The notes under the pieces: model-generated
Seen by the model: only the letters and a program-made list of their open reading frames with translations
Told to the model about the DNA's origin: nothing
The model's database searches: none
Assembly (NCBI GenBank): GCA_040753075.1
Contig: JBFMHA010000013.1
Span: forward strand, 1-64,000
Source: UBA6814 sp040753075
Lineage (GTDB): Bacteria > Desulfobacterota > Desulfovibrionia > Desulfovibrionales > Desulfovibrionaceae
Length of the DNA: 64,000 bases
Direction: 5' to 3'
Position numbers and translations under genes: made by a program
Shown here: one piece after another, positions 27,375-36,552 of the stretch
Numbering within the stretch: the stretch's first letter is position 1
How the letters are laid out: every line of letters begins with the position of its first letter

Positions 27375-28790
27375 ATGCACAGCGTGACGCTCAAGCAACA
27401 CGGAGCCTGGATGCCCGCGGACATCCAGACCCCCATCAGCCTGTTCCTGGGGCTGGTGGGCAGCAAGCAGGGCCTGCTTCTGGAAAGCGCCGAGGTGGAC
27501 GGCCGCCTGGGCCGCTACTCCATCATCGCCTGGAACTTCGCCCTGCGTCTGGCCTGCCGCGACGGCAAGCTCCTGGTGGGCTCCCGCGACGAGCGGCTGG
27601 CCGGGTTCAAGGACCTGTCCGGCATGCCCTTCCTGGAGGGCGTGCGCGCGGCCATGGCCGGCCTCCACATCCAGCCGGCGGAAGGGTTCGAGGACCTGCC
27701 CCCCATCACCCGCTCCCTGGTGGGCTACTTCGGCTACGGCCTGACCGGGGCCTTCGAGCCCAAGCTGGCCCCGGTGCTGCCCCCGGAGCGGGCCGAGAGC
27801 TGCCTGGTGCTGCCCGGCAACGTGGCCATGTTCGACCACCTCACCCACCGCCTGTGCTTCCTGACCCTCACCGAGGGGGTCAAGCCGGCCCTGGACCACA
27901 AGCTGGTCAGCGGCGCGGGCGACCCGCCGGTGCTGGGCCGCATCGCCAACTACCCGGACGAGTCCGGGTACAAGCAGGCGGTGGCCGCGGCCAAGGACCT
28001 CATCCGCCAGGGCGAGTGCATCCAGACCGTGCTCTCCACCCGGTTCCAGGCCCCGTTCTCCGGCGACCCCTTCGTGCTCTACCGCCGCCTGCGCCAGGTG
28101 AACCCCTCGCCCTACATGTTCTTCCTGCGCCTGGCCGACGTGACCCTGCTGGGGTCCTCGCCCGAGCTCCTGGTGCGCTGCAAGAACGGCGAGCTGGAGA
28201 CCTGCCCCATCGCCGGCACCCGGCCCCGGGGCGAGAACGCCCACCAGGACCAGCTCCTGGCCGAGGAGCTCAAGGCCGACCCCAAGGAGCGGGCCGAGCA
28301 CGTCATGCTGGTGGACCTGGGCCGCAACGACCTGGGCCGCATCGCCAAGCCCGGCACGGTCAAGGTGGAGAAGTACATGGACGTGGAGCGGTTCTCCCAC
28401 GTCATGCACCTGACCTCCTACGTGGAGGCCACCCTGAAGGAGGGCCTGGACGCCCTGGACGTGCTGGCCTCCACCTTCCCGGCGGGCACGGTTTCCGGCG
28501 CGCCCAAGGTGCGGGCCATGGAGATCATCGCGGACATGGAGCGCATGGACCGCGGCCCCTACGCCGGGGCCATGGGCTGGATCGGCCTGGACAAGGGCCG
28601 GGTGGACCTGGACACCTGCATCACCATCCGCAGCCTGTGGGTGCGCGACGGGCTGGTCACCTGGCAGGCGGGCGCGGGCATCGTGTTCGATTCCGACCCG
28701 GACAAGGAATGGCAGGAATGCCAGAACAAGGCCAAGGCGCTCATGAGCGCGCTCATGGGCAAGGGAGGCACCGATGTTCTTGCTCATTGA
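27375..28790 (+). CDS. trpE: Anthranilate synthase component I
   Basis: A 471-residue enzyme converting chorismate and ammonia (or glutamine with TrpG) to anthranilate. The C-terminal chorismate-binding domain is clear: CPIAGTRPRGENAHQD, LVDLGRNDLGRI, TFPAGTVSGAPKVRAMEII and GAGIVFDSDP. Near residue 35 LLLESAEVDGRLGRYS matches the LLxS tryptophan feedback site. CGGAGGAACG precedes the ATG. It starts 24 nt after the internal terminator and overlaps trpG by 17 nt. Confidence 0.96.
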   Translation: MHSVTLKQHGAWMPADIQTPISLFLGLVGSKQGLLLESAEVDGRLGRYSIIAWNFALRLACRDGKLLVGSRDERLAGFKDLSGMPFLEGVRAAMAGLHIQPAEGFEDLPPITRSLVGYFGYGLTGAFEPKLAPVLPPERAESCLVLPGNVAMFDHLTHRLCFLTLTEGVKPALDHKLVSGAGDPPVLGRIANYPDESGYKQAVAAAKDLIRQGECIQTVLSTRFQAPFSGDPFVLYRRLRQVNPSPYMFFLRLADVTLLGSSPELLVRCKNGELETCPIAGTRPRGENAHQDQLLAEELKADPKERAEHVMLVDLGRNDLGRIAKPGTVKVEKYMDVERFSHVMHLTSYVEATLKEGLDALDVLASTFPAGTVSGAPKVRAMEIIADMERMDRGPYAGAMGWIGLDKGRVDLDTCITIRSLWVRDGLVTWQAGAGIVFDSDPDKEWQECQNKAKALMSALMGKGGTDVLAH

Positions 28791-29358
28791 CAACTTCGAC
28801 TCCTTCACCTTCAACCTGGTGCAGGCCTTCCAGGGCCTGGGCGCGGACCCCGTGGTGCTGCGCAACGACCGGCCCGAGCTCCTGGACCTGGCCGCCTCGG
28901 GAACCCTGAAGATGGTCTGCCTCTCCCCGGGCCCCAGCCGGCCGGAGAAGGCGGGCTACTGCCTGGAGTTCCTGGCCCGGCTGCCGCACGACGCGCCGGT
29001 GCTGGGGGTGTGCCTGGGCCACCAGACCCTGGGCCAGTTCGCCGGGGCCAGGGTGGAGGTGGCGGACCGCATCATGCACGGCAAGACCTCCATGGTCTCC
29101 CACGACGGGACCGGGCTGTTCACCGGCCTGCCCAACCCCTTCGAGGTGGGGCGCTACCACTCCCTGCTGGTGAAGGCGGACGAGGCCCCGGAGGAGGCGA
29201 AGAGGCTCCTCCGGGTCACGGCCCGCACCGACCGGGGCGAGGTCATGGGCATCAGGTACGCGGACCGGCCCTGGGCCGGGGTGCAGTTCCACCCGGAATC
29301 GGTGCTCACCCCGCTGGGACCCCGGCTTCTTGCCAATTTCGTGAACGGCATACTGTAG
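28774..29358 (+). CDS. trpG: Anthranilate synthase component II, glutamine amidotransferase
   Basis: A 194-residue class I glutamine amidotransferase that feeds ammonia to TrpE. The catalytic triad motifs are GVCLGHQTLGQF (nucleophile Cys) and FHPESVLTP (His and Glu). The oxyanion strand LSPGPSRPEKAG is typical. Its start lies within trpE, and trpD follows after 9 nt. Use as pabA as well cannot be excluded, since no separate pabA is in the window. Confidence 0.95.
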   Translation: MFLLIDNFDSFTFNLVQAFQGLGADPVVLRNDRPELLDLAASGTLKMVCLSPGPSRPEKAGYCLEFLARLPHDAPVLGVCLGHQTLGQFAGARVEVADRIMHGKTSMVSHDGTGLFTGLPNPFEVGRYHSLLVKADEAPEEAKRLLRVTARTDRGEVMGIRYADRPWAGVQFHPESVLTPLGPRLLANFVNGIL

Positions 29359-29367
29359 GAGGGGACC

Positions 29368-30372
29368 ATGCAACCCATGCACATGGCCGACGTGCTCGAA
29401 CTGCTGGCCTACCACAAGGACCTGCCCGAGGACATGGCGGCCGAGAGCTTCGGCCGGCTCATGGACGGGACCATGACCCCGGCCCAGGCGGGCAGCTTCC
29501 TCATGGGCCTCAAGACCAAGGGAGAGACGGCCAACGAGCTGGCCGCCGCGGTCAAGGCCGCCCTGGCCCACGCCCGGCTGGCGCCCGGCCTGTCCGGCGC
29601 GCGCATCGACACCTGCGGCACGGGCGGGGACAAGTCCTGCTCCTTCAACTGCTCCACGGCCGTGGCCCTGGTGCTGGCGGGCATGGGCTACCAGGTGGTG
29701 AAGCACGGCAACCGGGCCATCACCAGCGCCTGCGGCAGCGCCGACGCGGTGGAGGCCCTGGGCCTGCCCCTGGTCACCGAGCCGGAGGACGTGGCCGCGG
29801 AGCTGGCCCGGCGCAGGTTCGTGTTCCTGTTCGCGCCCAGCTACCACCCGGCCTTCAAGCACATCATGCCCATCCGCAAGGAGATCGGCTGCCGCACCCT
29901 GTTCAACCTGCTGGGGCCGCTCCTGAACCCGGCCCGGCCCACCCACCAGATCCTGGGGGTGTCCATCCCCCGCTTCCTCACCCGCATGGCCAAGGTGCTG
30001 GCCCTGACCGGGGTGCAGAAGGCCGCGGTGGTGCACGGCGAGGGCGGGCTGGACGAGCTGACCCCCTTCGGCCTGAACACCGTGGTCTGGATGCGGGAGG
30101 GCTGGCTGCGCGAGGAGGTGCTGGATCCCCGGGACCTGGGCTTCGGCGCGGGCAGTCCCGAGGCCGTGGCCGTGGCCACCAGGGAGGAGGCCGTGGACGC
30201 GCTGCGCCGGGTGCTGGCCGGCAAGGGGCCGCAGGCCATGATGGACATGGTGGCCCTGAACCTGGCCGTGGCCCTGCACCTGCTGGAGGACCGGCTGTCC
30301 CTCGGAGACGCGGCGGACCGCGCCCGCGAGGCCCTGGCCGCGGGCGTGGGGGAGAAGCCCCTCCATGCTTGA
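29368..30372 (+). CDS. trpD: Anthranilate phosphoribosyltransferase
   Basis: A 334-residue enzyme that attaches phosphoribose to anthranilate. The PRPP and Mg site is DTCGTGGDKSCSFNCST (usually GDGxxTFN), followed by KHGNRAITSACGSADAVEALG, and the FLFAPSYHPAFKH anthranilate loop is present. GTAGGAGGGGACC before the ATG is a good ribosome site. It overlaps trpC by 8 nt. Confidence 0.96.
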   Translation: MQPMHMADVLELLAYHKDLPEDMAAESFGRLMDGTMTPAQAGSFLMGLKTKGETANELAAAVKAALAHARLAPGLSGARIDTCGTGGDKSCSFNCSTAVALVLAGMGYQVVKHGNRAITSACGSADAVEALGLPLVTEPEDVAAELARRRFVFLFAPSYHPAFKHIMPIRKEIGCRTLFNLLGPLLNPARPTHQILGVSIPRFLTRMAKVLALTGVQKAAVVHGEGGLDELTPFGLNTVVWMREGWLREEVLDPRDLGFGAGSPEAVAVATREEAVDALRRVLAGKGPQAMMDMVALNLAVALHLLEDRLSLGDAADRAREALAAGVGEKPLHA

Positions 30373-31147
30373 GAAATTCGCCGCAGCCAAGGCCGCCGAG
30401 ATCGCGGACCTCAAGGCCCGGGAGCGTGAGGGCCGCCTGCCTCCGGTGTGGGTCGGGGAGCGGCCGCCCTTCGCCCCGGCCCTGGAAGGCCGCAAGCCCC
30501 TGGCGGTCATCGCCGAATACAAGCGGGCCTCGCCCTCCAAGGGCGTGATCTGCCTGGAGCTGTCCGCGGCCGACGTGGCCGCCCAGTTCGTCGAGGCCGG
30601 GGCCGCGGCCCTGTCCGTGCTCACCGAGGAGACGCACTTCCAGGGCTCCCTGGACTACCTGGCCCAGGCGCGGGCGGCCGCGCCCGGGGCGCCGCTCCTG
30701 CGCAAGGACTTCCTGCTGCACCCGCTCCAGGTGCGGGCCACGGCCGCCACCCCGGCCTCGGCCCTGCTCCTCATCGCCCGCATGCTGGACGAGGACCTGC
30801 TGGCCGAGATGCTGGACCTGGCCGGAGCCCTGGGCCTGGCCGCGGTGGTGGAGGTGTTCGACGAGGCGGACCTGAAGAAGGCCCGGGCCGTGGGCGCGGG
30901 CATCATCCAGGTGAACAACCGCGACCTGGACACCCTGGCGGTGGACCTGGCCGTGTCCCGCCGCCTGGCGCTGCGCCGGCGGCCCGGCGAGATCTGGATC
31001 CGCGCCAGCGGCGTGGACCGGGGGGCGCAGCTCCGGGAGCTGGCCGGGCTTGGCTTCGACGCCGTGCTGGTGGGCGCCAGCCTCATGGCCGGCGGCCGGC
31101 CGGGCCAGGCCCTGGCCACGTTGCTGTCCGAGGCGGTGGACGACTAG
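30365..31147 (+). CDS. trpC: Indole-3-glycerol phosphate synthase
   Basis: A 260-residue TIM-barrel enzyme closing the indole ring. Catalytic motifs are IAEYKRASPSKG, LLRKDFLLHPLQV, VVEVFDEADL, VNNRDLDTL and ASGVDRGAQL. It overlaps the end of trpD and is monofunctional, since TrpF is a separate gene here. A 196-nt gap follows before trpF. Confidence 0.96.
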   Translation: MLEKFAAAKAAEIADLKAREREGRLPPVWVGERPPFAPALEGRKPLAVIAEYKRASPSKGVICLELSAADVAAQFVEAGAAALSVLTEETHFQGSLDYLAQARAAAPGAPLLRKDFLLHPLQVRATAATPASALLLIARMLDEDLLAEMLDLAGALGLAAVVEVFDEADLKKARAVGAGIIQVNNRDLDTLAVDLAVSRRLALRRRPGEIWIRASGVDRGAQLRELAGLGFDAVLVGASLMAGGRPGQALATLLSEAVDD

Positions 31148-31343
31148 GGACGCCGCGGAGGACCCGGCCCCGGCCCCGGGGCAACCGAGCGCCGCGTCAC
31201 GCCATCCTTGCGTGATGGCCGGCAACCCGCGAAGCGACGGAACACTTGAGTTTGTCTAGGTTTTCTTTGAGCCCAGGTTGGCGCAATGGCGGCGCGATGC
31301 CGCCAGGTCGAGGCCGTGCGTGTTTGAAGCACAGGGGAGGGAC

Positions 31344-31976
31344 ATGGACCGGCAACGGCTGCTCGTGAAGGTCTGCGGCATGACCCGGCAGGAGGACGCC
31401 GACGCCTGCATGGAGTTGGGCGCGGACCTGCTGGGCTTCATCCTCCATCCGCCCAGCCCGCGCAACGTGGCCCCGGAGCAGGCCGCGGCCATGGCCACGC
31501 CCGGGATCCTGCGCGTCGGGGTGTTCGTGCGCCAGGACGCGGACGAGGTCCGGCGGATCATGGAAGCCGCGCGCCTGGACCTGGCCCAGCTCGCCGGCAA
31601 CCAGGACCCGGACTTCTGCCGCGCGGTCGGGGCCGGGCGGGCGGTGCGGGTGTTCTTCCCCGAGCGCCACGCCGGCATCCCGGAACTCGAAGCCGAGCTG
31701 GCCCGCTTCGCCGGCTGCATGCGCTTCGCCCTGCTCGACGCCGGGACCAGCGGCGGCGGGCACGGCCGCTCCCTGGCCTTCTCCTCCCTGGCCGGGATCA
31801 GGAGCCCAGCGCCCTGGCTGCTGGCCGGCGGCCTGTCCCCGGCCAACCTGTCCGAGGCGCTCTCGCAATGCTCTCCCGCCGGCGTGGACATCAACTCCGG
31901 CGTGGAGCGCGCGCCGGGCCTCAAGGACCGCGCCAAGCTGGAGGCCGCCTTCGCCGCGCTCCGGCCCTTTCGCTAG
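31344..31976 (+). CDS. trpF: Phosphoribosylanthranilate isomerase
   Basis: A 210-residue TIM-barrel isomerase. The catalytic Cys is in KVCGMTRQEDA (about residue 11) and the Asp in LLDAGTSGGGHG; LAGGLSPANL and INSGVERAPGLKD end the barrel. GGGGAGGG precedes the ATG. The 196-nt gap from trpC holds a small palindrome (31286-31304) but no clear terminator or promoter. In known Desulfovibrio clusters trpB and trpA follow; here an unrelated protease gene does. Confidence 0.95.
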   Translation: MDRQRLLVKVCGMTRQEDADACMELGADLLGFILHPPSPRNVAPEQAAAMATPGILRVGVFVRQDADEVRRIMEAARLDLAQLAGNQDPDFCRAVGAGRAVRVFFPERHAGIPELEAELARFAGCMRFALLDAGTSGGGHGRSLAFSSLAGIRSPAPWLLAGGLSPANLSEALSQCSPAGVDINSGVERAPGLKDRAKLEAAFAALRPFR

Positions 31977-32183
31977 TCGCCTCCGGCCGGGGCCGGCGGC
32001 CCCGGCCTGCGTCCGGGCGCAGCGAGGCCCCGCCCCGGGCGCGCGCCGCTGCGCGCTCGGGACGCGGGCCGGGCCGGGGCGGCAAAGTCCTGGTGACAAA
32101 CCCGCGACCAGTGTTTAGAGTTCGAATCCCGCGCCCCGCCATGCGTCTCGGGCAGGGCGAGGAATCCGTTCCCAGGTGGATCC

Positions 32184-34619
32184 ATGCCCAAGGTCAAGCC
32201 CCTGCCCCCGCACAAGCTGCGCGCCGAGTTCCCGGCATCCAAGATACCCTACGCCGACTCCTCGGCCATCCCCGAGAACGGCAGCCCGGCTCCGCCCCAG
32301 CCCCGGGCCCTCATGGCCCTCACCCAGGCCCTGCTCATCAGCGACCCGGGCTACAACGTGTTCGTGGCCGGCGAGCCCAACCTGGGCCGCACCTACCTGG
32401 TCCGGGACTTCCTGGCCCCGCGCGTCGCGCGCATGGCCGCGCCGCCGGACCTGCTCTACCTCTACAACTTCGAGGACCCGGACCGGCCCCGCTGCATGTC
32501 CCTGCCCGCGGGCCGCGGCCGGGACCTCAAGGCCGGGCTGGCCGAGGCCATGGAGGCCGTGCGCCGGGACATCCCCGCCCTGTTCGAGCAGGAGGCCTTC
32601 CAGCAGCGGCGCGAGGCCCTGTTCAAGGCCTTCCAGGACACCCGCGAGAAGCTGCTCAGCGAGATGGAGCAGACCGCCGGCGCCCAGGGCTTCGACCTGG
32701 ACCTGGACGAGCAGGGCTCCATGACCCTCTACCCCCTGGTGGAGGGCAAGGTGGTGTCCGAGGCCGACTTCGAGCGCCTGGACCCGGCCCTGCGCAAGTC
32801 CCTCAAGTCCCGCAGCGACCGCATCCTGGAGTCCATGACCACTTCCCTGCGCAGCCTGGGGGCCAAGGAGCGCGACTACCGCAAGAGCCAGATCGACCTG
32901 GAGAAGGGCGCGGTGTCCGACGTGCTCGCCGAGCACCTGGACCCCCTGGCCGCCCGCTTCGCCGACGCGCCGGACCTGGCCGGGTTCTTCGCCGCCCTCC
33001 GGCAGGACGTGCTGGACAACCTCGACCAGTTCCTGCCCCGCGAGGCCGCGCCGGCCGGGGCCGGCCCCGCCCCGGCCCACGCCGCCCTGCACGGGCCCGA
33101 AGGCCCGGCCGAGGACTTCTTCGTGCGCTACGGGGTGAACCTCTTCGTGGACAACTCCGCGGCCAAGGGCGCGCCCATCGTGGTGGAGGACCACCCCACC
33201 CCGGCCAACCTGCTCGGCGTCATCGAGCGCGAGGCCGAGATGGGCGCCTTCTACACCGACTACAGCCTGGTCAAGGCGGGCAGCCTGCACCGGGCCAACG
33301 GCGGCTTCCTCATCCTGCACTGCGAGGACATCCTCTCCCTGCCCGAGGCCTGGGAGGGCCTCCTGCGCGCCCTGCGCTCGGGCCTGGCCCGCATCGAGGA
33401 CCCCGGGGACGAGGACCGCGCCCGCACCAAGACCATCGAGCCCGACCCGGTCCCCCTGGCGGTCAAGGTCGTGCTCATCGGCACGGACGAGACCTACGAG
33501 CTCCTGCTCTCCCACGACGACCGCTTCGCCAAGCTCTTCAAGCTCAAGGCCCACCTCCAGGACACGGTGGACCGCTCGGCCGCCGCGGTGCGCACCTACG
33601 TCCGCTCCCTGGGCCGCATCATCCGGGAGGCCGGCCTCCCGGTCTTCGACCGCGAGGCCCTGGCCGGCCTGGTGGACTTCGCCACCCGCCTGGCCGGGGA
33701 CCAGAAGAAGCTGGCCCTGCACCTGCCCCTGGCCCGGGAGCTCATGATCGAGGCCGCGGCCCTGGCCCGCTCCGGCAAGGCCGGGAACGGGGGCGGCCAG
33801 CCCGTGGCGGTGGGCCGCAGGCACGTGGAGGAGGCCAGGCGCAACCGGCGGTTCCGCGCCAACCTCTACGAAGAGGAGTTCATGGCCGACTACGACCGCC
33901 AGCTCATCAAGGTCCAGACCTCGGGCCGGGCCGTGGGCCGGGCCAACGGGCTGGCCGTGACCATGCTGGGGGACTACGAGTTCGGCCTGCCCCACCAGAT
34001 CGCCTGCAACGTGGGCGTGGGGCACGGCGGGATCATGGACCTGGAGCGCGAGGCCGAGTTGGGCGGGCCCATCCACACCAAGGGCATGATGATCCTCAAG
34101 AGCTACCTGCTGGGCCTGTTCGCCCAGGACAAGCCCCTGGTCATGACCGGGTCCCTGTGCTTCGAGCAGAGCTACGTGCAGGTGGAGGGCGACTCGGCCT
34201 CGGGCGCGGAGCTGGCCGCCCTGCTCTCGGCCCTGGCCGAGGCGCCGCTGTCCCTGTCCCTGGCCTTCACCGGCGCGGTGAGCCACTCCGGCGGCATCAT
34301 GGCCGTGGGCGGAGTGACCCAGAAGGTGGAGGGCTTCTTCCGGGTGTGCCAGCGCCGCGGCCTCACCGGCGAGCAGGGGGTCATCCTGCCCGCGGACAAC
34401 GTGGTGCACCTCATGTGCGGGGACGAGGTGGTCGAGGCGGTGCGCAAGGGCAGGTTCCACATCTACCCGGTGACCACCATCGAGCAGGCCATGGAGCTCC
34501 TGACCGGCCTGCCCACCGGCCGCCGCCTGCCCGGCGGCGGCTACACCCCGGGCTCCCTCTACCGCCGCGTGGACAACCGGCTGCGCACCCTGGCCAAGCT
34601 GGCGGAAAAGGCGAAGTAG
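32184..34619 (+). CDS. Lon-like ATP-dependent protease (AAA_32 type)
   Basis: An 811-residue cytoplasmic protease of the LonB/LonC-like group. The ATPase part spans about 30-560 with the Walker A region GEPNLGRT, where Arg replaces the usual Lys, and a long helical insert about 110-290. The Walker B-like GGFLILHCEDIL is near 375. The C-terminal Lon peptidase domain has the catalytic dyad Ser671 (GDSAS) and Lys714 (TQKVEG). AGGTGG lies before the ATG. The Arg in Walker A is, as I recall, common in this branch, so it need not mean loss of function. It is the only gene of its transcription unit that can be seen. Confidence 0.9.
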   Translation: MPKVKPLPPHKLRAEFPASKIPYADSSAIPENGSPAPPQPRALMALTQALLISDPGYNVFVAGEPNLGRTYLVRDFLAPRVARMAAPPDLLYLYNFEDPDRPRCMSLPAGRGRDLKAGLAEAMEAVRRDIPALFEQEAFQQRREALFKAFQDTREKLLSEMEQTAGAQGFDLDLDEQGSMTLYPLVEGKVVSEADFERLDPALRKSLKSRSDRILESMTTSLRSLGAKERDYRKSQIDLEKGAVSDVLAEHLDPLAARFADAPDLAGFFAALRQDVLDNLDQFLPREAAPAGAGPAPAHAALHGPEGPAEDFFVRYGVNLFVDNSAAKGAPIVVEDHPTPANLLGVIEREAEMGAFYTDYSLVKAGSLHRANGGFLILHCEDILSLPEAWEGLLRALRSGLARIEDPGDEDRARTKTIEPDPVPLAVKVVLIGTDETYELLLSHDDRFAKLFKLKAHLQDTVDRSAAAVRTYVRSLGRIIREAGLPVFDREALAGLVDFATRLAGDQKKLALHLPLARELMIEAAALARSGKAGNGGGQPVAVGRRHVEEARRNRRFRANLYEEEFMADYDRQLIKVQTSGRAVGRANGLAVTMLGDYEFGLPHQIACNVGVGHGGIMDLEREAELGGPIHTKGMMILKSYLLGLFAQDKPLVMTGSLCFEQSYVQVEGDSASGAELAALLSALAEAPLSLSLAFTGAVSHSGGIMAVGGVTQKVEGFFRVCQRRGLTGEQGVILPADNVVHLMCGDEVVEAVRKGRFHIYPVTTIEQAMELLTGLPTGRRLPGGGYTPGSLYRRVDNRLRTLAKLAEKAK

Positions 34620-34626
34620 CCCGGCG

Positions 34627-36363
34627 TCAGCCGCACACCACGGCGCAGGAGCGGCCCTCCCGCCGGCCCTGCTCCTTGGCGCGGTACATGGCCGCGTCGG
34701 CCTGGCGCATGAGTTCGTCCATGTCCCGGCCGTGCTCCGGGAACAGGGCCACGCCCACGGACAGGCGCACCGGGAGCTCCCGGCCGTCCACCGCCAGGGG
34801 CGCGTCGAACCCGGCCAGCACCTTGCGGGCCACGGACTCCGCCCCTCCCGCGCCCGCCACCTCGGGGATCACCAGGGCGAACTCGTCGCCGCCCATGCGG
34901 GCCACGGTGTCCGACTCGCGCAGGCCCGCGCGCAGCCGCTCCGCCACCCCGCGCAGCACCTCGTCCCCGGCCGCGTGCCCCAGGGTGTCGTTGATCTCCT
35001 TGAACCCGTCCAGGTCCATGACCATGAGGGCCAGGGGCTTGCCGCGGCGCTGGCCGTGGGCCAGCTCCAGGGACAGGCGCTCGGCGAACAGGGCCCGGTT
35101 GGGCAGGTCCGTGAGCTGGTCGTAGTAGGCCAGGCGGCGGATGGTCTCCTCGGCCCGGCGCTGCTCGGTCACGTCCAGGAGCAGGAGCACGAACCCGGCC
35201 AGGCCCTCCCGGCTCTTGATGCCCGAGAGCCGCGCGTGGACCGCCACGCTCCCGTCCGGGGTGCGGCGCTCGAAGCCGAAGCTGTGGGTCCGCCCCTGGC
35301 GCGCCGCGTCCAGGGCCGCGGCGAGCCGCTCCGCGGGAGCCCCCTCCGGGTCGTGGATCGAGGCCAGGTCCCGGCCCGCCGCCTCCCGCCCGGTGCAGCC
35401 CAGGAGACGTTCGGCCCCGGCGTTGAAATAGGCCACCCGGCCCTCGGCGTCGGTGGCCACGATGCCCATGTCCACCGACGAGGCGAGGATGCTGTCCAGG
35501 TACAGGGTCTTCTCGGTCAGCTCCTGGATGGCCCGCTTGAGATCCTCGCCCTGGTCCACGATGATCCGCTTGAGGGTCTCGATGTACTTGCTCTCCAGGC
35601 CGCGCACCATGTCGGTCTGGGTGGCCACGCCCACGGCCGAGCCGAACTCGTCCACCACCACCAGCCGGCGGATGCCCCTCTCCCGCATGAGCTCCGCGGC
35701 CTCGTAGGCCGCCGCGTCGTGGCGCAGGGCCACCACCGGCGTGCTCATGACCTCCCGCACCCGGACCGCGGCCAGGTCCTGCCCGTCCGCCACCAGCCGG
35801 GTCACGTCCCGCTCGGTGACCACCCCCTCGGGGTGGCTCTGGGACGCCGCCACCAGGAAGCTCAGGGACCGGCCGGCCATGACCCTGGAGGCCTCCAGCA
35901 CCGTGGCCTCGGGCAGGACCGTGACCACGTTCTTCTGCATGATCTGGGACACGGTCTTGACCTTGACGAAATAGTCGTAGCCCAGGTGGCGGATGAGGTC
36001 CGACTGGGTGATCATGCCCACCGCCCGGCCGGTCTCGTCCTGCACCGCCAGGTGGCGGATGCCGTGGGCGGCCAGGAGGTGGAAGGTCTCGTAGAGGCGG
36101 GCGTCCGTCCGGCAGCCCAGCACCCCCCGGGTCATGACCTCGGCGATGGGCCGGTCCCGGAAGCCCGTGCTGTGCTCGGCCACGCAGCGCACCAGGTCCC
36201 GCTCGGTGAAGATGCCCACCGGCGTCTCCCCCTCCAGGACCAGCACGCAGCTCACGTTGCCCTGGCGCATGAGCCCGATGGCCTTGTGGGCCGTGTCCCC
36301 GGGCTGCACCGCAATGACTCCGGGATGGAAGATCTCGCCGATCCGCTTCTTCATCATGTCCAT
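34627..36363 (-). CDS. CBS-PAS-GGDEF diguanylate cyclase
   Basis: A 578-residue soluble protein. Four CBS repeats occupy about 1-260 (for example VGIFTERDLVRCV, VGMITQSDLIRHL, VGVATQTDMVRGL), a PAS domain about 285-400, and a GGDEF domain about 405-570 with an intact RMGGDEFALVIPE active site and DLDGFKEINDTLGH. It should make cyclic di-GMP in response to a nucleotide bound at the CBS pairs and a PAS ligand. No RxxD inhibitory site is evident five residues before GGDEF (sequence is SDTVARMGGDEF). It converges with the Lon-like gene, the two stops being 7 nt apart. Confidence 0.92.
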   Translation of the reverse strand: MDMMKKRIGEIFHPGVIAVQPGDTAHKAIGLMRQGNVSCVLVLEGETPVGIFTERDLVRCVAEHSTGFRDRPIAEVMTRGVLGCRTDARLYETFHLLAAHGIRHLAVQDETGRAVGMITQSDLIRHLGYDYFVKVKTVSQIMQKNVVTVLPEATVLEASRVMAGRSLSFLVAASQSHPEGVVTERDVTRLVADGQDLAAVRVREVMSTPVVALRHDAAAYEAAELMRERGIRRLVVVDEFGSAVGVATQTDMVRGLESKYIETLKRIIVDQGEDLKRAIQELTEKTLYLDSILASSVDMGIVATDAEGRVAYFNAGAERLLGCTGREAAGRDLASIHDPEGAPAERLAAALDAARQGRTHSFGFERRTPDGSVAVHARLSGIKSREGLAGFVLLLLDVTEQRRAEETIRRLAYYDQLTDLPNRALFAERLSLELAHGQRRGKPLALMVMDLDGFKEINDTLGHAAGDEVLRGVAERLRAGLRESDTVARMGGDEFALVIPEVAGAGGAESVARKVLAGFDAPLAVDGRELPVRLSVGVALFPEHGRDMDELMRQADAAMYRAKEQGRREGRSCAVVCG

Positions 36364-36552
36364 GGGCCGCTCCCCGCTCTCCGGTTAACGCCCTGAGTAC
36401 CGCATTTCCCCGAAGCTCGCCATATCGGGACCCGTGGCCGCGCCCTGCGCCGGGCCGTGCGTCCGGCCGCAAGGCCTTCCTCCCTGCGGGTTGTTTTTTT
36501 CGACGGACATGGCCTATACTGGACTCCCTTTTCCTCCAACCGGACAGACGCC

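Noticed and set aside
31148..31343. Gap between trpC and trpF, considered as a third attenuator
   Set aside because: It has a small palindrome but no T-run, no leader frame with regulatory codons and no clear promoter.
32118..32141. Sequence resembling the 3' half of a tRNA (GTTCGAATCCC, then CGCCCCGCCA)
   Set aside because: The flanking bases do not form a T stem and no acceptor, D or anticodon arm lies upstream. At most it is a remnant; no matching tRNA is in the window.
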